From contig NC_071399.1 in assembly GCF_022682495.2 (NCBI RefSeq), forward strand, positions 53,622,873-53,686,872: 64,000 nucleotides of DNA, given 5' to 3'. Below the pieces are notes generated by a model, which did no database searches, had not been told where the DNA came from, and worked only from the letters and a program-made list of their open reading frames with translations. Shown piece by piece: positions 35,200 to 44,223 of this stretch (position 1 is its first letter; each line of letters begins with the position of its first letter). The stretch comes from Desmodus rotundus. Lineage: Eukaryota; Chordata; Mammalia; Chiroptera; Phyllostomidae. Both the position numbers and the translations under genes were made by a program.

Positions 35200-35471
35200 A
35201 GATAAAGCCACGTCTCCCAGTCTTGAAGGGGTGGCTATATATAGAAGATGAACCTTTTCTCTTTTTTTCTCTGCCTCAGCTCTTGGTTTCCCTTCAAACC
35301 TTTGTGATTATCCAAGCAACCTATATTATTTTTAGCTGCTTCCAGTAGATAAGGGTGTGCCAGGACTAGTTAGTGTCCTGAAGGGAAGAATGTCTTTCAA
35401 CACCTACATTTAGGCTGATTGGAAGCCATACTCACAGGTAGCAGCTTTTAAAGAATGCAAATATATATGTG

Positions 35472-35520
<49 letters not shown>

Positions 35521-36800
35521 TCCCATGGGGCCATGAGTATAGTCCAGCTGGTAACCAGAGCGAAATGATCTGGAAGTGTTCCTCAGGCAGCATTTGCAAA
35601 AATGGGGGGCTCCAGATGAGTGATTAAGCTTCTTTCTTAGAGTTACCCATGAGCTTCAGTAAGACAGAGGGAGAGTGGAAAGATAGCACCCGGGCACATG
35701 TTCCCTGAGAGCACCTCTGTAGCCTTTAGATATGTGCCAAGCCTGAAACCTGCACCTAAGTCTGCAGCTCCAGGAAAAGCAAGTAGGCTCTTTTACAGAA
35801 AGGCCAGGAGCATGTTTCAGTCTGCTACCTGTGCTGTGCCCTGGGAGTGGTAGTCTGGCAAGAACTGTCTCTCTAATTGTTACAGTTCCACCGGACCCAG
35901 GCATGAAGGTTCCTCTGGCCTCCAGAGTTAGGTGATAAAGGGGAACCCCTTGAGTGGCAGCCACAAAAACTAGGTCTCCAGACTTGTGTAGAAGTTTCTA
36001 CTCTGAGAGATACTGGCACTGTGGGGCACAGCAGAGGGAGAGTACAAAGATGGCACTGGCTGTAAAAAGAAAGAAAAAGAAGAAAAGGGATAAAATGGAG
36101 AAAGAAATGGGAAAAACTGGTGATCACTGGCTCTAGCAAGGCAGAGAGTGCAGGAAAAAGCACCTGCTGTCTGGAGCATTAATTTGGCACCCAGTGGAAA
36201 GAAAGGGGGGGAATGGTGTGTGCTGGCTTTTGCAAGGCGGAGGGAGAGTGGTAAGATGGCACCCAACAACCTCTGTCCCTGGAACGTTTCCTAGCAGGCT
36301 CCTGCCCCTCTAACCAATGTCTTCACATAAAATCTATGCATTTTTCAAAGGACTGCTTCTGTGCTATACCCTGGGCATGTGAGTCTGTTCTGGGAGCCCT
36401 CTGCGGGCCCTTTCTCAGTTCACTACAGCCCCACAGGTCTCTGGGTGTAAGCCACATATTTTGGGGACTCGTCTCTCAGGTGCTGGTCTTAAAAGTGAGG
36501 ATGCCCAATGTGGGTTACAAAACCTTCACTCCTCAGAGTGAAGCTCCAGGTGTTGAGTTCCCTTACAATGGGTCCTGGCACCAGCAGTGGGAATTCTGGC
36601 TAGATTGTATCTCAGCCTTTCCTACCCATTTTGACAGGTTTTCCTTTGGTTTGCCCAATGTCAAGGGGTCGGTCTATAAATTTTTAATTTTTTTTTAAAA
36701 GAGGAAATTGTTCTATACATAGATGTAAGTTTAGTATGTCCATGGGAGAGGATGAGTTAAAGATCTTCCTATGCTGCCATCTTAAATCAGAATCTTTAGC
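35200..36800 (-). mobile_element. Probable 5' region of an old L1, antisense
   Basis: The right end (about 36690-36790) reads gctgccatcttaaatcag, the reverse complement of an AAGATGGCAGC-type L1 5' start. Text at 36470-36680 is familiar from old L1 5' ends. Imperfect modules containing gagggagagtg...aagatggcac recur near 35665, 36030, 36140 and 36235. Confidence 0.45.
35479..35519. repeat. (GT)n microsatellite
   Basis: About 20 uninterrupted gt units follow a short tatatgtgtatatat run. It is likely length-polymorphic. Confidence 0.95.
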
Positions 36801-36875
36801 AATTATTTTTGGTTCTTTCTTAGGCTTTCCATCTCTCTACATATCTCATCAGTTCCTTTTTCTTTTCCTTTTTCT

Positions 36876-37092
36876 AATCCTCACCCACGGATATGGTTTT
36901 TTAAAATTGATTTGAGAGAGAGAGAGAGAGATTGAGATCTCTGTGAGAGAAACATCTATTAGTTGCCTCCAGTACATGCCCCAACCTGGGACCAAACCCA
37001 CAACCTAGATATGTGCCCTGACCAGGAATAGAATCCACAGCCCTTTGCTGTACAGGACCATGCTCCAACCAACTGAGCAACCTGGCCAGGGC
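36876..37092 (-). mobile_element. Ves-type SINE, antisense
   Basis: It begins taatcctcacccacggatat, has a (ag)n-rich antisense tail (gagagagagagagaga), and ends cctggccagggc. It interrupts an old antisense L1 that resumes after it. Confidence 0.9.
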
Positions 37093-38080
37093 TGCTCATC
37101 ACTTCTTGCATGCTGTCTACTTTATCCTTAGAATCCTTAGTTTATTATTCATAGTTGTATTTACTTCCTCGCCTGACAATTCCAACATCTCTTCCATGTC
37201 TGTTTCTGTTGTTTACTCTGTAGGTTCAAATTGCCTTTTAATTTTTTTCTTGATAGCTGTTCATGATGTACTCAGTAAAAGGAACTGCTATAAATAGGCC
37301 TTTAGTAATGTGGTGGTATGACGCAGGGGAGGAGAAAATGTCCTATTGTTCTATGGTTATGTTACAATCTTTTAGCAAACCTATGCCTCTGAACTGCTAG
37401 CTCTGAAAGTGTTTTTGTTCTTTTCCTTCCCCTTAGGTGGAGTAGAATTGGGATAGAGTGGGCTGGAGTTGGGTATTTCTCTTCTGCCACCTGCCAGGCT
37501 AGAGCTTAGTGGACTTCCGTATTACTCTTTCTTTACATCAGTTAGGCTCTGGTTAACTCATTTCTCCTGAGGGCAGTCCTTGTTAAGAACAGATGCTCTA
37601 GTGCATTTGAAAATGGCTCCTTTCCCCCCTCCCTTTAGAAGTATGAGGGAATTTTTCTTTCACATTTACTGTGAAAACTTGTCAAGCTCCTGCAAGTAAA
37701 TCTCATATCATGGTGCCCCTCCATGACTGGGTCTTCTGGAATTTTTAATTCTAAAGTTATCTACACTGAGCCTCTAGGAATTCATCCATTGTGTTTTGGG
37801 TTTTCCTACCAGGCACTGGTTCCTGCAGCAGTTTCTGCTCCTGGGTCTCTGCTGTGGTAAGGTGTTACTGCCTGTATTGGCCTCTCTCTCCAATCTTGGG
37901 GGTAGCTGTGTCCTCCCATCTCTTATGATCCAAGAAGTGCTGTTGATTTTCAGTTCTTTCAGCTTTGTACTTGTTGTTAGGAGAGAGTGGTGACTCTAAG
38001 CTCATTAAATGCAAAACCAGAATTGCCTTGCAGTTTTAAATTATGAAACATAAAGGATGTGTTGTACCCCTTTAGTTTTG
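37093..38080 (-). mobile_element. Old L1 5'/ORF region debris, antisense
   Basis: The sequence continues the antisense L1 text on either side of the SINE (agcaattatttttggttcttt before, catcacttcttgcatgctg after) to about 37500. From about 37500 to 38080 assignment is weak. No coding frame is credible. Confidence 0.4.
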
Positions 38081-38435
38081 TAGCAGTTATTGGTAGTTAG
38101 GACACAGTGTAAAATCCCATGCACTTGGATCCAAGATTGGTCTTTTGGTGGTATGTTTTCCAGTTAATTAAATCTCCAGTTTGAAGATCATGTAAGGGCT
38201 GTAGTGGGAAAGGAAACCTGACCTGTTGATGATAAATATGAGTGTATTTAATAGGACTTTTGCAGTATTTAAGGATAGGTGTTGGATTAGATGAAATTAG
38301 GGTCACGTAAGGACCAGAGGAGGTAAGGAATCCTCATTGGCCTGCCAGCATTATTTCATAAGGAGCTAATCAGTGTTGACTGGAGGATCATCAGGGCTAA
38401 GTTCAAGACTTTGTACCTGTTGTGTTGCTCAGAGA

Positions 38436-38491
38436 GTTTGCCTAGTTTGAATTTAAAAGCTTTGTTTGCCTAGTTTGAATTTAAAAGCTTT
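38436..38491. repeat. 28-bp exact tandem duplication
   Basis: Two adjacent identical 28-bp copies (38436-38463 and 38464-38491) lie within the ERV pol remains. The unit starts gtttgcctagtttg. The identity implies a recent event compared with the decayed context. Confidence 0.95.
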
Positions 38492-39976
38492 GTTTGCCTG
38501 TTTCATTTTCCCAGAGGATTGAGAGTGCTGAAAATAGTAATATTTCAGGCTATGAAGTGACTTCTTCTATTACAAGAGATGAACAAAGGGATCCCCAAGC
38601 TTAGCTACAAATGTGGCAGTAACTTGTTTACAGAGAAAAACTTCTAACCATTCTGAAACAAAGAATATGCATATCCTTCCTTTTTGTGTATAAAAAGGGA
38701 AAAGGGTAATGAGTAATTGGAAAGTCTAAAAGCAAGAGAAGAGCATAGAGAGATTTTCAGGTTTTGAAATGCAGACTTTGAAGGAGAGTCCCAATTTGGG
38801 GGCTCTGTGCTGTTTCCTTGGTCAAGGCATGTAGGGAGAGGCAATAATGAAAAAGCTAGGGATCAATTTCAGCAATAGCCAACTAAACCTAGCAACCCTC
38901 AGAATTGTGTTTTGTTCTCAGGGAATGGGGAGTTGATGATGAGGTTAATACACTTAGGGGACAAAATCTTCCCTTCAAGGGAGACAACATGTATTAGATA
39001 ATGCTCTTGAGGGGGCTAAATATTTGCATTTTGTTTTTAAGAAACTTTATGTGTGTTGTGGGCCAAAGCTTGGAGTAAATGATTGTCAAAATCAGATAAG
39101 CAGAGAACAAAGTCATCTACATACTAGATAAGGAAAGAGTTGCAGGGCCAGGTTAAATTTCTCAGTTTGCATTTAGGGTCCTAGAGAAACAATTAACACC
39201 TAAGGATGTTGATTTTTTCATGTGATGGCAAAAAGGATATTGTGAGTCAGTGTGAAGGGGTATACTGAAAAAATGTGTATAAATTGATGACTGTGAAGGA
39301 GTGATGTTGACTGGGATAAAAGCCAGAATGGTATTGGGGTTAGGAACTGGAGGAAACCTGTGTTTAATTGTTCTATTCCTTGCAAGTGTTGGACTAGTCA
39401 GTATCCCTTGCCATTGGGATTCTTTACTGTGGGGGTCAAAGTATTACAGGATGTGTTGATAGGCCTTGCATCATAGGTTGAAAATTTTGGAGGGCTTCTA
39501 ATTTTAAGTATGTTATAGTAATCTTGGGGATTTCATGGAAGGGTCTGTTTCTACTTCAAGAAGTTCATTCTCCAAGGTTTAGCTTATGTCAGTGGAGTGA
39601 GCAGCCCAGAGGAGTTAGGTATTTTAGTTAACATAATTTGTACTTAAGTGCTTGGGTTTTTTTCTGGGAACAAGAAAAGTCTGATGCTCAATGAGACTCA
39701 AAAGAACAAAGGTACATAGGTGTGGAGTCAGGGACTTCAAGGGTGAGGCACTGGGGAGAGAAAAAAACACTAATATTCCTATAGGAAAGTAAATTTCTTT
39801 CCAGAAAGATTACTGGGGTAGTAGAGCAAAGCAGAAAGCTATGCTGTGTAGTGAGAGGTACTAATGAGGCAAAAAGAAATTTAGACAAAGGCAAGTCATG
39901 TGGCTGATTATCATGTCCCACTGCAAGTATAGTTTGTGTACTCCCAGGGAGGGTAGTAGTGTGAAAATAAAAGGTA

Positions 39977-40345
39977 TTTGTATTAGTTTTCTAGGACTGA
40001 CATGGTAATTTGTTATGTACCACAGAATGGGTGGCTTGAACAAAAGAAATTTATCATCTCACACTTGTGGAGGCAAGAAGTCCAAGTTCAAATGTTAGTT
40101 CCTTCTGAAGGCTGTGAGGGAAGATTCTCGGCTTGTAGATAGCCATCTTCTCTCTGTCTCTTCACATCATGTTCCTTCTATGCATGTTCTAATTTCCCCT
40201 TTTTATAAGGATACTAGTCGTATTGGATTAGGGCCCACCCTAATGTCTCATTTTAACTTGGTTACCTCTGTAAAAACCATATCTACAAATAAGGTCATGT
40301 TCTGAATTATTAGGGATTAGGGCTTCAATATATGGTTCTGGAGGC
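39977..40345 (-). mobile_element. MaLR-like LTR (MLT1/MST type), antisense
   Basis: The plus strand begins gtattagttttctaggactg and contains gggtggcttgaac, agaaatttatcatctcacac, ggaggcaagaagtccaag and tagggcccaccctaatgtc. This is the familiar antisense layout of MaLR LTRs. It lies between the protease active-site motif and the protease end of the surrounding ERV, so it inserted later than that ERV. Confidence 0.75.
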
Positions 40346-40460
40346 ATTCTGGAGGAATAGCAGTGTTAATGGTGAAATTGTTGCCCTTGTGTCCACTAGG
40401 AAGTTGGTGGGATGTCCATTAATGATAATGGTTATGCCTCCTTGCTCCTTAAGACTTAGT

Positions 40461-40830
40461 TGTTGATTTCACTTATATGTGGAATCTGAAAAACAAAATA
40501 AACAGGCAGAACAGAAACAGACTCAGATACAGTGAACATTTTGATGGTTTCCAAATGAGGGAGGGGTTGGGGGAAGATGGGTGAAAAAGTGACGGGATTT
40601 AGAAGTACAAATTGGTACTTACAGAATAGTCATGGGATATAAAGTATACCATAGGGGATATAGTCAATAATATTGTAATAACCATTTATGGTGTTAGATG
40701 GGTACTACATTTATTGGGATGATCACTTTGTAAATTATATAAATGTCTATCATAAGGTTGTACACCTGAAACTAATATAATATGGTACATCAACTGTAAT
40801 TTAAAAATTAAAAAGAGTTAGTTTTTCCCC
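40461..40830 (+). mobile_element. L1 3' end fragment, sense
   Basis: It starts with tcacttatatgtggaatctg and ends catcaactgtaatttaaaaatt, typical of L1 ORF2 end plus 3' UTR. Its left boundary abuts the ERV protease start. Confidence 0.8.
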
Positions 40831-41320
40831 CCAAAAGGAGCATTTCTCTGAGGAAAGTCATTAAGAGATGGATTTTTTGTCTTTTACTAACTTTTGCCTT
40901 TGGAAGCTGGTTAATACTGAGTCTTATGTCCCTTTTCTTTATAACATCTGTAATTATCTCTTACTATGAAAGTTTGGGAGAGAGCAGATTATCCTGGCTT
41001 ATTTCCTTCAAAATAAGTTGTAAAGCCTTGAGTTGGCATTTTTTTGATTTGAACTTTTCTGAAACAGAGTCCTTCTGATGTTGAGCTAGTATATGCATTT
41101 CAGGGAGAGATCACCTCTTTAATTTACAATGTGTTTTGAATATTCTCTCTAATTTCTGGTCATAGCCTTAATGAAGCTAGTGACTAGTGTAGAAAGGGGT
41201 CAGTCATTGGAGTAGTCCTTCCAAACATTTCCTAAACTATTTCTACAGATAAAGACAGATTCATCTCTATATTCTGGAATCTTTTATCTTTGACCTATCA
41301 ATTAAAATTAAAAAAAAATT

Positions 41321-41542
41321 ATCCTCACCTGAGGTCATTTGTTTTCATTAATTTTAAAGAGAGAGGAATGGAGAGAGAAAAATATCATTGTGAGAGAGAA
41401 TCATCGATTGGTTGCCTTCTCATATGTGCCCAACCAGGAATTGAACCCACGATCCAGATATGTGCCCTGACCTGGAACTGAATTTGTGAACTTTTGGTCT
41501 ATGGGACAATGCTCCAAACAACAGAGCTATACCAGCCAAGGC
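41321..41542 (-). mobile_element. Ves-type SINE, antisense
   Basis: It begins atcctcacctgaggtcat, carries gtgccctgacctggaactg and ends accagccaaggc. It is older and more diverged than most copies here. Confidence 0.82.
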
Positions 41543-42510
41543 TGGCCAATTAATTTTTGAAGGAAGACAGTGGGAATGAATTCTAAAAGCCCTTTCCCTT
41601 ATGATGTTAGCCTTTATGTAAGCCTCAAAGTGTTCTGATTTCTTTGAAGGTCATTTTGAAGAGTGGCCCATTTGGCTTTTCAAACAAAGTGGCATCTCTG
41701 GGACCCACTAGTAATGGCACAAGTTGTTATAAATAATGGGTCCTAAGAGAATATATTACAAATTGATTACTAGGTTCTTCCCTAATTTTATGGAGGTCCA
41801 GAAAAAGTTTAGTGATCAAACGTAAATCCTTTAGTGAAATCAAGGATTAATGAATACATGCTTAGGTGGGTGCTCAGGTAATTGACCTTCTCTTATGGGT
41901 TGGGAAGGACCAATAAATGTCTTTCATTTTGGGAGTTGGGAGCAAAGTAGTTTCAAGGAGGCAGGGAGGGGTAAAAAGGAAGAATAAACATGGAAAGAAG
42001 AGAAAGAGAATCCACAGAAAAAGCAAGAATAGAGGGTAGGAGAAAGGGCTTGGTTGGTCATATGGTGAGTCCTAGGAGAGGACAGGGTCCTGACATTATG
42101 GACTGATGGTAAAAGAGGCATTCTTTAAGAGACTGTACGGTTAGTTCAAGGTAGACAGGAGATATTTTATTTTTCAGCCTCCTCATACCAAGCAAAATAA
42201 GCTGACCATTGGTGAGAAGAAATCTTAGAGCACTAAGACTTTTGGGCACCTTGTAAATAGACAGACAGGCTTAGGGAAATCCCAAGTGTCTCAAATAGGC
42301 CACTGGAGTTGTAAGTTGTCTTCCAAATTCTGCCACTTTTCATAGGTGATAACCTGAATTTTCACCTTAGTAGTGAAGCATATAATTGGTGAGAATTTTG
42401 AAGACCCTTGAGAAGTGTGTTGACAATCTCCCATAATACTAAGTTTAAATAATAGCTAGCAACAGAACCAAACCAAGAGATGGCTTTAGGTAGTTCTTAA
42501 CAAAACTAAA
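41543..42510. other. Unresolved, possibly ERV gag-side remains
   Basis: The position, upstream of the antisense protease, is where gag would lie on the minus strand. I see no convincing gag motif here apart from a weak KEKGH-like element at about 40930. Frames are under 70 codons. Confidence 0.3.
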
Positions 42511-42514
42511 CATA

Positions 42515-43430
42515 GTCTTCCCATAGGATCCAGCAGTAACTCTCCTGGGTATTTACCAAATAAGTTGAAAACTTATGTTCACAAAAAACCCAGCACATGA
42601 ATATTTATAGCAGGTTTATTTACAACTCCAAAAACTTAAAGCGAACAAAATGTCATTCAGTAGGTGAATGGGTAAGTAAACTGTGGTATATCCATACAAT
42701 GGAATATTATTCACTGACAAAAAGAAATGAGCTATCAAGCCATGAAAAAACATGAGAAACCTGAGATGACTGTTGCTAAATGAAAGAAGGTATCTTTTTA
42801 AAAATTGAATTTATTAGCGTGACATTGGTTTGCAAAACCATGCTGGTTTCAAGTGTACACTGCATCCTGCACCCATCACCCCAGGCAAAGTCTCTTTCTG
42901 TCCCCTTTTCCCCCGTTTTGCCCACCTCCACCTACCTCTTACTTCCCACCCCGCCGCTGGCTATCACCACACTGTCATCTGTGCCTGTGTGCTAAATATG
43001 TGTGTGTGTATGTGTGTGTATTGGCATCTTGTTTGTTTTATTTTAATTTTTATAAGATTTTGAGCCAAACTGACGACGTATGCTGGGAGCAAGATCTCAA
43101 ATCCTCCCCCAACGCAGAATTTTTAGGGCAGTGAGAACTGTTCTGAACAATGGTGGATACATGACATTATGTATATTTCAAAACCCATAGAACTGTACAA
43201 AAAGAGTGAACTCTAATATAAATTATATGCTTTAGTTAATAATAAATCAGTATGAATTTATCATTTGTAATAAATGCATACCCTAATGCAAGCTATTGGC
43301 AATAGGGGAAACTGTGAAGTGTCAGAGTATACAGGGGCTCCTTGTAACTTTCTGCTGGGTTTCCCGGTAAACCTAAAACTAATCTGAACAATAAAATCTG
43401 TTATTTAAAACAAAATAAACAAAACTTAAA
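42515..43430 (+). mobile_element. Old L1 ORF2 end and 3'UTR, sense, with an antisense insert
   Basis: Sense L1 text (gtatatccatacaatggaatattattc near 42695) leads to a 3' end at about 43400 (aacaataaaatctgtt). A segment at about 42795-43000 is an antisense L1-type 3' terminus (attagcgtgacattggtttgcaaaacc) inserted within it. Confidence 0.72.
42795..43000 (-). mobile_element. L1-type 3' terminus, antisense
   Basis: On the minus strand it runs into a terminus with ccaatgtcacgctaataaattc. The same kind of end (gccaatgtcaccccaataagttcaat) is seen in sense at 22210-22235. This gives two copies of one L1 3'UTR type in the window. Confidence 0.6.
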
Positions 43431-43769
43431 AGGATCTCTGCAGAAACTTCCAGGGCTTTAAAATTTTTCCTACAGCCTCTTGATTTCAAATGAGTGGATA
43501 CTTCATCTTTTACAAGTGCTAGAAGAAAAGCTTAAACATTGAAACTTTATAGGTACTAAGTAATTTTTTAATTATTCTAATAAATACATATTCAGAGAAC
43601 CCTATGTATCCTACGAAAATTTTCTCATTTAATCCTATAATAACGCTATGAGAGAGAACTCAATTGATAAATACTAGAACGGGCGTCTAATCCGGATTCC
43701 GTACTCAAAGTTCTACCATAATACCGAGTCGGGAAGATTAGCTATTTTTTTATTTCGTCATCCGAAACA

Positions 43770-44223
43770 ATGAACGGCCGATAAATCTCGCGATACTATT
43801 GAAACTACTACTCCCAACATGCAAAGCAGCTTCTGTCCATCAGCCTATGCCCGCAGGGCTGGAGGGGCCCCCGGCATGCCTCGAGGCGCGAAAGGCCACC
43901 TGGGCACCGTAGTTCTTCTTGCCACCTAGCGGTATTGCCAGCGCGGCGGAGGTGGCTCTCGTGGCTTCAGCCGGCGTGTTCAGTGAAGGCAAGCGGAGGC
44001 GGGGGAAGGTCCGTGGAACTGGAAAAGGGTGAGTTGGCATGGTCTACGTGATAAAGGCAGGTGGCACCATGGCACAGGGCTGAATTAAGTAAATGAACTC
44101 GTGTAGCGGTCTCTCCGGAGACACCGTTATCTTTGTGCCCGCGATAGCAAGGTGAAAAGGAGGCAGAATCCGGTCCTAGCCTAGTACCCATTCTCGCCCC
44201 CAACACCCGCCGCCATCGCCACC
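43770..44223 (+). promoter_or_regulatory. KBTBD6: TATA-less CpG-rich promoter and 5'UTR of KBTBD6
   Basis: The base composition changes sharply from AT-rich repeats to CpG-rich sequence just ahead of the gene. Elements seen are TCTCGCGATA (43786-43795), close to the TCTCGCGAGA BANP/ZBTB33-type motif, and AACTACTACTCCCAACATGCA (43803-43823), close to the ZNF143/SBS motif. An inverted partial SBS core CTGGGCACCGTAGT is at 43900-43913. No TATA box is visible. A consensus-like splice donor agggtgagt lies near 44027-44035, so a 5' non-coding exon cannot be excluded. The transcription start is not visible from sequence alone. Confidence 0.75.
44039..44083 (+). promoter_or_regulatory. Upstream ORF of 14 codons in the KBTBD6 leader
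   Basis: ATG at 44039 opens a 14-codon frame ending TGA at 44081-44083. A second in-frame ATG at 44069 lies in an excellent initiation context (ggcaccATGG) and would give a 4-codon peptide. It ends 140 bases before the main ATG. If this leader is transcribed and unspliced, it could lower translation of the main ORF. It is a sequence observation only. Confidence 0.5.

Larger units (their letters stand above)
38090..40450 (-). pseudogene. Degenerate endogenous retrovirus pro-pol, antisense
   Basis: Decayed retroviral domains appear in the correct order on the minus strand. First is an aspartic protease active-site-like FLVDTRA (about 40405-40375, R replacing the expected G). Next is the protease end (about 39835-39750), then reverse-transcriptase debris (about 39560-39290). 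An RNase H-side segment PFSLFIHKKEGYA follows (about 38740-38660), then the integrase C-terminal part (about 38250-38097). Stops and frameshifts are frequent. The domain style is class I (gammaretrovirus-like) as I remember it. A weak KEKGH gag-like motif near 40930 suggests gag remains to the right. A MaLR-type LTR at 39977-40345 splits the protease. Confidence 0.72.

Noticed and set aside
35479..35519. CRISPR-like or other regular spaced repeat array
   Set aside because: The window has only microsatellites and mobile-element copies. No regularly spaced direct repeats with unique spacers were found.
36336..36698. 120-codon plus-strand ORF as a gene
   Set aside because: It lies opposite the probable old L1 5' region and shows no domain.
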